Of a DNA stretch of 64,000 nucleotides, positions 38,501 through 50,500 are shown piece after piece. The stretch's first letter is position 1, and every line of letters begins with the position of its first letter. The notes under the pieces are model-generated. The model saw nothing but the letters and a program-made list of their open reading frames with translations. It was not told where the DNA came from and did no database searches. Source of the DNA: Phoronis australis. Taxonomy: Eukaryota; Phoronida; Phoronidae. The position numbers and the translations under genes are program-made. The stretch spans positions 94,543 through 158,542 of the forward strand of contig NMRA01000682.1 in assembly GCA_002633005.1 (NCBI GenBank). Direction: 5' to 3'.

Positions 38501-41500
38501 TGCAGACCTACCTATAACTGTTCACGAGGTTAACATGAACTGCACTAACAAAGAACGTTGAAATGTTTGTTTATAATTGCGAAAGTTCTTTCAGTACCCC
38601 CGTTCGACAGGTACAGGGTGTTCACGAATAGTAGCCTCGACAGCAGGGTTTTCCACATATGGGAATCCCTTACAAACAACTCATAGTAACCATCTTCAAA
38701 AGAGACACTAATCTTGTGATACTATGAGAAACAGAAACACTATTTTGTAACTAACCATCGGAAATAGCCATTTTGCTTAATTCACATATAGTGAACTATT
38801 GCATTTTTTACATTTTTGGTTGTTTGCGTCGAATGTCTTTATACTGCTGAGCTGCGTACAGATGTTTTGTGGTTTTTGATGAATTTGCAATCTCAAGTTC
38901 CCTCTTCAATACTTGGCAGTGTTGGATTTACACGTATAGAGGCGCAAAGGGACATTGTCCACGAACTGCTCCATGGAGAAGGGGTCCCGTCTGAAATGGG
39001 ACACTATAAGATAAAAGTCTAAACATCATTAAGCTTGGAAAAGTGTGACAGTTCATACCACTGTTGTGTGGTCACAAGACGGTGCAGGAAGTGACCTTGT
39101 TTAACATGAAAGCCGATTGCACGATTTCACAAAAAATGGAAAATAGAGGTAACCGATTCCTCTCTCCGTGAGCGACCCCTTGCGAAGTTGCCAATAAAGA
39201 CACAAAAACTGTGGCCACTTGAATATCATCAATGGCTTCTTTTAAGGGCGAGGACCCTAAATATGAAAATATCTATATTTTCGAAATCAGGAAATATGCT
39301 GCAACTGATGTTATCTGTCAGGTGATAAATTGTTCTCAAGTGATATACGATTTCGAGAAACAGTTGTGTCCGTTATCCCTTGCCAAACAGGGGCCTCTGG
39401 AAATAAAATAGTTTTGCATTCGCAAAATTCGGTTTTATTGACTTAAAAAATCGAGTAAATCAATACGCTCCGCAAAAGCTTCGCTTCACAAATTTTCTCG
39501 ATTTTTCGAAATATGAGTGATTACGTGCACGTTTCCACGCGCATTTAGACGACCTGTGCTGCGAAAGCGGAGACCTCAAAAAGAATGTCCTGGACACGGT
39601 CCTCAAAAGGTACACCAGGCACTGCTGATACAGAGTTGTTATAGAGCGGGATCCCAGAGCTTTTTTGGGTACCAAAAGGTAACCAATTTTCTTTGGTGCC
39701 ACAGCGCTCTATGGGTATTCTGATGCTTGGAAATGGCCATCTGGCAGGTTCGCTCTGGTGGGTGTGATCAGGGGAGCCAAGAGAATGACACTAACAAATT
39801 GAGCTTGATCAAGTTTTCTGGTAACCACTTCAAACTGCCTCGGATACCTACTAAGTAATCCACTGTATCAAAATTGGTCATTGCCAGACAATTTCAGGGG
39901 TGGGGAGTATTAGCCAGTCGGTTATAAACAAGGTAAAAAATTGAGCTAGATCAATCCAAGAGGTAACCGCGTAAAACCAGTTGCAAAATATTCACCGTGA
40001 GCCCAGATATCACGAATGAACACTGCCAGACAAATCTAGTGGTTGGCGTTAGCCCCGCCAGACACGACCAAATACTCGAGTTGAGCTAGATCAACCCTCC
40101 AGGTAACTGTTTTGAAACCAATAGCCCGATGCTCAGCATCACTGTAAATGGCACAACTGTTAGATGCCAGACAATTTCAGTGGTAGGGTGCCCCTACCAC
40201 GAATAAACACTGCCAGACAAATCTAGTGGTGGGTTAGCCCCGCCAGACACGTCCAAATACCTGTGAGTTGCGCTAGATCAACCCACGAGGTAACCGTTTG
40301 AAACCAACTGCACGATGCTCAGCATCACTGCACATCGTGTAACAGTTAGATGCCAGACAATTTCAGTGGTGGGGTGTCCCTGCCAGACGACTAAAGAAGG
40401 GATAAAATTTGAGGTAAATCAACCCAAGAGGTAACCGCATGCAACCAGTTGCAAAATATTCTGCGTAAGCCCATGCAACATGATTAAACAGCGAAACAAG
40501 TCTAGTTGTGGATTAGCCCCGCCACACACGATCAAATATCTGAGTTCAACAGATTTACCCGCCAGGTAACCGTTTGAAACCATTTGCGTAATGTTGAGCA
40601 ACATTCTGCATGCAACAAAAGGTACTTTACAGACATTTTAGCGGTGGGGCAGTAGCATGAAGAGGTTAGGTCGATGAGGGGCAACTTTTATTAGACCTCC
40701 CTATATCTCTACTCAAATGCATATATCCTGTTCAAGTCCGTAGCCAGCATTGAGCGGGGGGTGGTTTGAATTTCAAGAACGGTGGACCTTTGGTATTTTG
40801 CAAACGTCGACACACTTCGGTAAGGCGTTTGGATGAGCTTAATTAGGGTGAAGAGAACATTCTCGCATTATTTCCTGCCAAAGTATCAAATCAGCCATGC
40901 TTACATGAGTGATTACACCTCATTGCATACTCAAACGGTAATATGAAGTCTAGTTGGCGAATGACTTCACAAAATTGTTTATCTGGTTGTATTTTAGCGT
41001 GTTACTCAAGTTGCTTACATCGCTGAAATGGGAATGTCCCACTATTTTGAAGGTTCACTAGTTCGACGATTCACCAATCCGAAGATTCACCGCCCAAAAA
41101 ATATCTAAACTTTCAAACCCAGATGTGACTTTTAAAGTTTTACAGGCAAAAATAAACGATATTTCGGTTATTGGCTGCACCTACTTGTATACCGAAAACA
41201 ACATCCGAGCCCTAAAACACTCATTCCATGTAGACAGTGACCACCGTCTCCAGCTGGCCAGAACAACCGTAGTCAGATTTCATGTGCATGTAAAATTACC
41301 CGCATGTCTTAAAACGAGTACGCACTTGCATTTTAAAATGACATGAAGTAGGAATACTGGTGGATTGTCAACCATGACACAATTCATCAACTCCATGTCA
41401 AGATCGAATGGCAGCGCGACGCACACGGACAGGCCGAAACTAAATGAAGTTACTAGCCCACCCTGCCATTGCCACTTCTCACGAAATCAGGGAGTCCCAT

Positions 41501-44500
41501 TTAGTCTTCTTAAATTTGAAACCGCCATTGGTCGCCGTAGCCGTGCCCCAGATGTTGCCTCTGCTTGAAAATGAGTCATGATCACAGAATCAGTGTAATG
41601 AACAGTCGGAGTTCTGGGCCCAGTCTCGAATTTTTTTACTCGAAATGGAATTCGAAATTATGTTTGGCATTTTTTACTCTACTTTAGTGCGAACTCAAGA
41701 TAAGTGTCTATTACTGTATATGCTCGAGTACATAATGACTTAGTGGATGATTTATTAGTCCTAGTTTGCAATTGACAAATCCATCATTAAAGCTAAAAGT
41801 TCGAGTTTAAGCTCGAAATTTCGAGTTTTTACTCGAAGTTGTAGCACGAATATAAGGGTTTTTAAGTGCAAACTTGGACTAGAAACTCATATGCATAAAC
41901 TATAATTATTCGAGCACAGTCTGATAACCATTTATCTTGAGTTAGCCCAAACGGAGCAGAGATATGGCCGAAAATAATTTCAAGTTTGTTTCGAGCGCAA
42001 CGATTAGAGACCGAGCCTTGGTTTTGGAATAGTGGAAATTCAAAGTACTGAATTTTAGAAGATCACGAAGCTTCGGAGTAATGGGCGTTCGGAGTACTAG
42101 ACGTTCGGAGTATTGAACCTTCGTCATAGTGACATGGAACCTTGGAAATCTTTTCCATCAAGTTTGTAGCTCGTGCGAAGTCTGCAGGGTTTTGCACAAT
42201 TGCCATCGATTAATTACAGAAGATTTTCATTGACCAAAGTTGAGGTCTACACCTACTTTTCCATCATAACACGAAAATGCTCAACGGTGTACCCTGACTC
42301 CAGAAAACACGGTAGTTGAGTGTCTGTTTTTTTAGAATGACGGAGGACTGCCTATAATGAACTTACCAACAGCATGTACTGAATTTAAAAGAACAGAAAC
42401 GTTCAAACGTGTACAGGCATTCATGTCAATCCACCAATCCACAATCAAAGCAGACACTGGATGAACAACATATTTGGATTTTTGACGATCCCTTTCAATT
42501 CAAAATTTGAAAATGCCTACACCACTACAGTACTATGCTTGCAATTAAAACCAAAATAGCAGAATACCACATCTCAATGTTCTGCTGTTTTGTTTCTTGG
42601 CCGAGTTTAAGACATTCACATCGCACAACTTTTGGGAGCTCTCTCAATGCTATATACAAAACATGCATGTTACTTACTAAGGTTGTAGGGCTAGACTTTT
42701 ATGCTTAAATTCACATCTGGACTCACCTGTTACCCTTTGGTGTAGCCACCACGCGCGTGGTTTATGAATTACATAAAGCCTCCTCTTATCATATGCGCGA
42801 TCCAGTCATCTACAAACAGCGGAACTCGGGCGAAGTTTGCCGAGTACGGCCCGATGACACGTGAAGCGCTTTGAATCAGATGCAAATTCAAAATTATTAC
42901 TAACTTAGTTATCATTGTAGTTAGTAGTATAAGAATCAAAAAATCTATTACTGGACTTACGGTACGTGGAGATGGCTACGTTGCGTCCTCCTCTCGAGGA
43001 CTTCATCAGGTCACTGAGTTGTCACGTGACTTGTCATGTGATCTGTCGTACAGTTTCCGCGGGATTCTCTTCAGCGCCCTATCCCATGACCTAGGTAAGT
43101 GAAACCGCAGTCCCCCCTGTCTATTGAGGCTAGAATTCTCGATTCTCTCGTAGATAGCTTCTTTGACCCCTCTCCGAAACCAATTTTCTTCTCTATCCAG
43201 GATCTTCACATCTTCCATGGCGAAAGAGTGGTTTGTGGAAGCCATGTGACTTAAAACTGCAGAATCGTAGCAGTCCCCATAACTGGACCTCCGATGCTGG
43301 TTGAAACGACTTTCCAGGGCTTGGAGAACACCATATCAAACATAAACAATACGGACTGTTCCAAAGAGAGGTCAACAGCCGATCTACTGATATTCTTCCT
43401 CGTACGTAGCACTGAGAGCGCACCGTTTTCCAGCACTTCACGTAATTTAAATTTGGGCCTGCGAATTTCAACTTTTGGTAAAACAATGTTCCCCATCTGG
43501 GGTAGTTTGGTCGGTTCTGGACAAAGAATACATCTAGCATAACCGGAAAAATGTTGATATAGCCACTGACGTCATTGTTTTGTCGCATCTCCGGAGTTCT
43601 CTCTGGGCTCGGTTTGGAGATTGCCCAAAACTGATCAGTTTTATCAAATTTGCCATTAATCACTGTAAAATGCAGGTAGTTGGCAGAGGCGGATCCAGGA
43701 TTTTGAGTTAGGGGGGTCAGGGCACAGTATTAGCCAGGATTTTGACTGTCAGACATTCGCACTGCCAAGTGGACTCTTATACAATTTTAGGGGGGGCATG
43801 GCTCCTTTGGCCCCTCTTTAAATCCGCCACTGGTTGGCGCGCATACATAACGCAGAAGACAGCAAAAGACGGCATTTTGATTATTATTCCTTTTAGCACT
43901 TGCATCAAATGATTCGTCCGAAAACAGAGGGACGCAGCTTAGACTGGTAAAATAGCACAACGAAAAATCGAAATTCGTGCAACACAATGTGATATCCGTA
44001 TCTGACAGGTTTCTGGGTTTTGTTTTAAATAGTGAATCATGTGGAGTATTCCTCTGTTTTCGCGTGGACTTGTGAGGTCGCTGCAACATCGCTAGGCGCG
44101 ATGTTTCTGGTTTTCATGCCCTGACGTAAACTTACGGACAAAAATCTTTCACCTTGCGTGGTAACCTGAGTCGTACGGACTCATTGGCTGGTTCCTCAAT
44201 GTGATGGTTATTCATTGTGAATGGGCTTATGATCAATTATGTTTCGACTGATGTTTGTCTGATTGGGGCATCTTACTATTGTGCCACGTGCAGCGATGCT
44301 AAACATCGGACGATTGGTTTCAAACGGTTACCTGGTGGGTTGATTTAGGTCAACTCAGGTACTTGGGCTTTGTCTGGCAGTGTTTATTCTTTATACCTGG
44401 GTTTACGGCGAATATTTTGCAACTTGTTTCATGATTTGTCTGACAGTGTTTATTTGTGATACCTGGGCTAAGGTGAATATTTTGGAACTCGTTTTAAGCG

Positions 44501-47500
44501 GTTGTCTCTTTGGTTGATCTAGCTCAATTTTTAACCCTTATTGATAATCGTCTTGCAGGGGCACCCTACCACTGAAATTGTCTGGCATATAACAGTTTTG
44601 CCATGTACAGTGATGCTGAACATCTTGCAATTGGTTTCAAAAAATAACCTGGTGGGTTGATCTAGCTCAACTCGGGTATTTGGACGTGTCTGGCGGGGCT
44701 AACCCACCACTAGATTTGTCTGACAGTGTTCATTCGTGATACCTGGGCTCACGGTAAATATTTTGCAACTGGTGTCACGCGGTAACCTGTTGGAGAGATC
44801 TAGCTCAAATTTTTCACCTTGTTTATAACCGACTGGTTAATACTCCCCACCCCTGAAATTGTCTGGCAGTGACCAATTTTGATACAGCGGATTACCTAAG
44901 AAGTTTCCAAGGCGGTTTGAAGTGGTTACCAGATAAGTTGATCTAGCTCAATTTTTGAGTATCATTCTCTTGGCTCCCCTGACCACACCCACCAGAGAGA
45001 ACCTGCCAGACGGCCATTTCCAAGCATAAGGATACCCACAGAGCACTGTGGCACCAAAGAAATTTGGCTACCTTTTCATGCCCAAAAAATCTCTGGGATC
45101 CCGGTCTATTAAATGCTTTCTTGAATTTTCTTTCTAATCCGCATTCCGCAAATTTCTTTTTTCGAATGTCCACGACCCCACGCCTATGTCGGTTTCCACG
45201 GTTTAACCCTTACGACTGAAAATTTTTGGGGGGCACGTACCTCCCGCTTCCTACGGCCCTGAAGGTTAGGGCAGCAAAGAGAGCAAAAGCGAAAGCAACG
45301 GCGAGTTAGAAGTGACCGCTGAGTCCAAGGAATCCAACGAAATGTGGGGCGATATTGAGGGCCCAGAAATTGCTAAACATATTTTTGGACGAATAGTTCT
45401 TTATAGCGTTCAACCTGAGAGTTCTGAGGCAGCAAGAACACACGCCAGCAAGCTTGGAGGTCATCAGTGACTTGTTTTAGAAACGACTTCATTATTGTTA
45501 AGTAAAATGTGAAAACGAAAATTAGCAAAACTTCGGAGCAAAATCTATCCCCTAACTGTCTAATGACTTTGAGTTTTGATTTTCATCTGATCAACATATT
45601 TGTTTCGACCTAAGTTCGACGAAGCGAGGAATAACGTTATGAGCGCGCACTGTTACAGTTGGCGCATACAAGTTTGAATGAAGTTGTGTCGAGAATCATT
45701 CTTGTTTTTGTCAGGGGAATACAACGCATTGTAATCTGATTTTAACACAGAAAAGCAGACCATGTGATTAACCCGCATTTTAAAATGGCTGTAATCGACA
45801 CCACTAACAGCACGCCGACCCAAGAGACCCGCAGGAAAGTCTAAGATTTTGGGGTGGGGGAAACATCAAATAAAAACGACGGACAAACGTAGCGCAACAG
45901 ATGGTTTTTCTAGACTCAAAGATTTCGACGAAAGTCGTCATTTTACACAAGACTATATACGGTTTAAAGTCAGGGTCAGGGAAATACTTCAATCTCACGA
46001 TATCCCCGTCGTCAAGCGACTTATTAAAATGCTGGCTGCAGATTTTTTAATGCCTCGTGTATGCATGTCCCAAATCGTGCCACCGAAGTCCACATAACGG
46101 GCTGGTACTATGTTACAGTTTCTTCGTTTTGAGCTCGACAAATTTGACGCAACCAAGGCTTAAGTTGCCGATGCGAAAGTTGAACTAACCTTTTTTGCTA
46201 ATAGTAGCTTAGTACCGTGAAAATTTCTTCTGGAATGAATAAATGTTCTAAAGTTAGAATAATTTTTCAACGGCATCCTTTCCTGAAAAATAGCCGTGTA
46301 CTACCCGAGTAAAACTGTAATATTTAAGCTGTTTCCTATCAATACTGTTATTCAAGAATAATTTTACGCAAATGCACCTTTTCAGACGTACTCCTTAAAA
46401 GCTCATATTTCTGAGCCACGACTTTGTAATTAGCGTATCACTTTATAAAATAGTTTAAGAAACAGTTTATTGCACTGGAAAACTTTGCGTTTTACATAGT
46501 GAGATTATTCAACTTTCAACGTTTGTACAGCACATGTGATCCGATTTGGCGTGAAACAAAGTATATTAGCAATTATTGTCTCAAGAAAGACGAGTAAGTG
46601 GCTCTGTACATGTACATGTATATTAATCAAGACAACGAGAATTTTGAACTTCAAGATGTTTCGATGACTCAGACATCGTCATCAGGACATATAATCAAGG
46701 TCATCTACAATCTTGACCTACAAGTCGGATCTCAAGATCTCAAAATAAGTCAGGATCTTCAGATCCTGAGATAAATAAGTCTGGATATCCAGATCCTGAG
46801 ATTCCGAAGTAATTAATCAGAATCTCAAGACACTGGGATAAAATAGGTCAGAATCTCCATATCTTGAGATCCTGAGATAATTATGCCGGACTTTCGATAT
46901 CCTGAGCTAATTTTGTATTGATCTCGAGATCCTGAAATTGTCAAAATATCGCCTGATGTCATCCTTGGGTCTTCGCAACATTACGTCTTGATTTAAACAT
47001 CTCAATTGAGTTGTGAAAGATTTTGCAGAGGCTACCGCTTTAAAAACTTGATAATCACGGTCAAATGTCCACTGGTTGCTTATTTCCCCAAACCTACACC
47101 ATGACCACCAAGTTTTCAAATATTGAGCTTGACCAAACACTACCAAGCCTCTGCAAAGTAGTTTGGTTGTGTTTCGCAGTTTTAAGACTTAATCAAACTC
47201 TAGTTTGCCAGTAGCGGCGAAGCCCGAGACGGTGCATAATTTATTGAATGTAGCGGAATGGTCCATCAGAAGTACGAGGGTCAATGCAAGTTTTGATGAT
47301 GGTTGGTACGCCTGATTGAAAAGTCAAAATCAGTTCACCTTTCAAGATCATCGCAGCTTATTTCCAAGACGTGTCTGATATTCATTTACAGGGCATTCAA
47401 AAATATCATTAATATTTGTGCGGAGTAAGAAAGCGATGCTAAGCACGGCGACGTAATAACAGAATTCGACGAGTACTGTTTAAAATCATCCAGGACTTCC

Positions 47501-50500
47501 AACAAATTACCCACAATACTTTCACATGCAAGAAGTGACATGCAACATGTGCATTCGCAGACTATAAAGAATAAGAGCTATGGTTTTTGTGACGTGCAAC
47601 TTCCTGTTTCGTAAAGTAGTGATATTCGACTGTATGCAATTTTTACAAAAATGCCAAATTATTGATTTTTCAGGCTGACATTTGGTTAAACGTTGGAAAA
47701 CCCCGGACTTCTTCTTGAATAACTTTGATTCTTTATTTTACATTCTTTTCTTAACAGACCCTATGCATCGCTGATCTAGACATCTCAATTGCCCAGCGAC
47801 TTGTTTCGCTAACTTTTTAACTGAAAACGTGTAACACGTCAGTGCAAGAAACTTTATATCAGTGAGTTACAGTCGTGCATTCCTTTAACTGAGAGCACCA
47901 CATCCACCTGAAACAAACCATTTTAGAATTAGGAACTGTTGAAGTTTGTTCATTTTAGCATTGCAGACGAGCAGCTGCGACACTCATACATGTATTCATT
48001 GAACGATATTGTAAGCTAACGCCACCTGTCGTAGGTCTGCTACAACGCGCTTGATTCGTTTGATCATTTAATTGATGTTGCTTCTCACGCTTAAATTGTT
48101 TCTGGCCACATTTCTTGTTTAATTTTTAACTGTTCGTTTATTATTATCCACCAAATTCGGCTAGTATCGATCGTCCATCATTCACGTGGCAGGGTATACA
48201 TGTATCTCTCCTTGAAGCGACACCATCGTCGAGAATTAGTTTGAGACCAGCAACCCAAGAAGGATTCGATCTCATGACCCCAGCGGTCACAGAATAAATA
48301 ACATTGTAGTGGTACCAACATGTATTAAGCACGCTCTATAGGATATGAAAACTGACAAATGCCTCAAGGTCTATTCTTTGTTGTGTCGGAAGCAAATAGA
48401 CGACACAGTCTTCAAACCAATTTAATGCTATATTGTTTTGTAACTCGGTATACTCTTTAGCAATACTGAGGTAATTTTGAAACTAGTGTGATGTTCATAG
48501 TCACAGAGGCAGCTAGGCAGGTCTCAAAATATTGAGAAAGGGAATTCTGCACTACCGCGATCGTAGATTCTGATATATGAGGAAAAGTGTTTCCGACTGA
48601 GGTGAAGCTACATATACTATATATTTCTTTGTTTTCATGACAGATAGCAATAACTAGTATTGTTGGCATCCTGTTTGTCAGTTCTTTTTTACTACCACCA
48701 CATTCCAAAAAGCACTACAATTACTGGAAGCGCAGATTCGTCTACTTACCAGTTTCTTGGGCTGCAACAACCTGAAGTAAAAATATTTTTCTCTTAAAGT
48801 GGCCTTTCGCCCTTTTTAGCAAACTAAAAACAAAGTCGAATTAAGCCTTTCATTTAAGTCCTATTCTCAAATACTTTATTTAAGATTTGAGCAATCTCAA
48901 TGACTCCAGAAGCTTTCCTGAAGACACGTCTGACTTTGATGTTGGTGCCAATAACATAAACATAAACCCATCACGATCAGGACAAAATCAATTTTTCGTG
49001 CAAAATATAAATGAACAATTAGGAGATCAAGTCAATTTTCGATGTTTCAATCTTTTGTTTTTCTATGTTTCCGAAAAATCAAAAATTGATAATTAGAAAA
49101 TGAGTCAATTATTGACTTTTCGTTTTTGTGGAGAAAATAGAAATTGAAACACCACTATCGTTTTCTCTTCATTAATTGCACTGTGTGATGTTGAGAACGT
49201 TATAGAATACGACTGATTTTTAGACGTAACTTTACGATCTGTGATAGCAATTAGATGGAAGCATATGGTCGGACCACTGGTCCAGCCAGGTGCGTATGTC
49301 TTTACAAAGAACAGTTGCAGTTGTGTATACATGTACTTTTGATTGACAACGATTAGTTCTCCACAAGATGCGCAATATTGTTTAAAGGTCGATCCAACAT
49401 TGTCATCATTTCTGGTCATGAATGTCAGAGCTCCCAATTGACACCAATTTTATTTTCAAAGTGGTGGAGAAGGGTGGTTAAAGAGAACATAAAATAATCG
49501 TTTTTTATTGACTTGTCCCGTTAACCAGCACTTGCTGGACAGTTAATTAACTGTCTGTAAAGTGGAAATGGTTTTGATTTTCCGAATATTTTGCTTCGCT
49601 AATTATTATAAAAATCGATTTTGGTTCAATTTTAGATCTCTACATGTACATGTAAGTTGTTATTCGAGTCCGACCCAATTGATATTTTTCAACATTCAAT
49701 GTTTTGGGAAAAGCAAAACATGGCTCCATTTTCTAATTTTCAATTCCTAGGGAAACAAAAATCGATTAAGGCTTTTCACACAGAGACCGTGTAAAAACAC
49801 ATTTTACGATAAGCGCAGAAAGGTATCTGTTTAAGAATCCTTTGCCCTTCATATTTTCTTCTGACAGTCGGCAGATCCAGAACGTAAGTTCACCCAAGAA
49901 ATTTAAGATTGTGAGTAACTGTAAAACTGTAGAAATTTGCTTAGCTTAGAACTCCGTTTCACTAAAATGGCTAATCGGATTCAAATGAAAGAAAGAAAGT
50001 GTCAATTTTGTAAAGTCCAGACCTCCAAAATGATTTGCAACTTGTTCAGTTTGTATTGGATTCTTTAGGAAATTTGGAAATTGATAACTTTTATCAAAAA
50101 TATGTTTTATAATTTTATAGATATTTTGCTAAATCAGCAGAGCTGATAAGTTTACCCATTTCCTTTAGTGTCGCATAGAATCTGTTTAAAGGAGCTGGGA
50201 ATTTGCTGCCTCATAATTAAGAGATGTAAAGCATACAAAAAGAGTGTACACGTACCTGTAAAACCACAGCAAACAATGCAAATATCTCCGACGTCATCTG
50301 AAAAACACAAGACAAACGCTAGTTAAGTCCTTCAAAGTTAACTTACCGTCTTTGTTTCATTTTGGTTGTTCTGGCGCAAATTCAAAAATCACGTGGACAG
50401 TCCGCCAATTTCGTCTCGAAGGAGGAACCTTGTCAGCGGACCACACTAATTTCTTCCACGGAACAGAATGATTGACAACGGAGGTCAAACATACATGTAA

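Larger units (their letters stand above)
36311..48749 (-). other. ZP gene intron 3 (12.4 kb)
   Basis: The longest intron. It contains the inverted-array structure at 39648-45108, Penelope-like debris at about 42900-43660, and a degenerate gagatc-rich repeat at 46720-46940. A poly-C run lies at 36775-36785. Stretches 36400-39500 and 45200-46600 hold only short unidentified ORFs, for example 38816-39022(+) and 45849-46097(+). The region near 46640-46690 has the phrase CCTGATGACG...GTCATCGAAAC, often seen in Penelope-like or LINE tails. Confidence 0.7.

Noticed and set aside
48457-48708. 83-codon minus-strand ORF next to micro-exon 3
   Set aside because: Would need a 35-base intron or read-through of the GTAAGT donor; neither fits the downstream phase.
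49105-49437. 110-codon minus-strand ORF in intron 2
   Set aside because: Tested as an additional ZP exon; no acceptor with a pyrimidine tract or donor in suitable phase, and the frame is complete without it.
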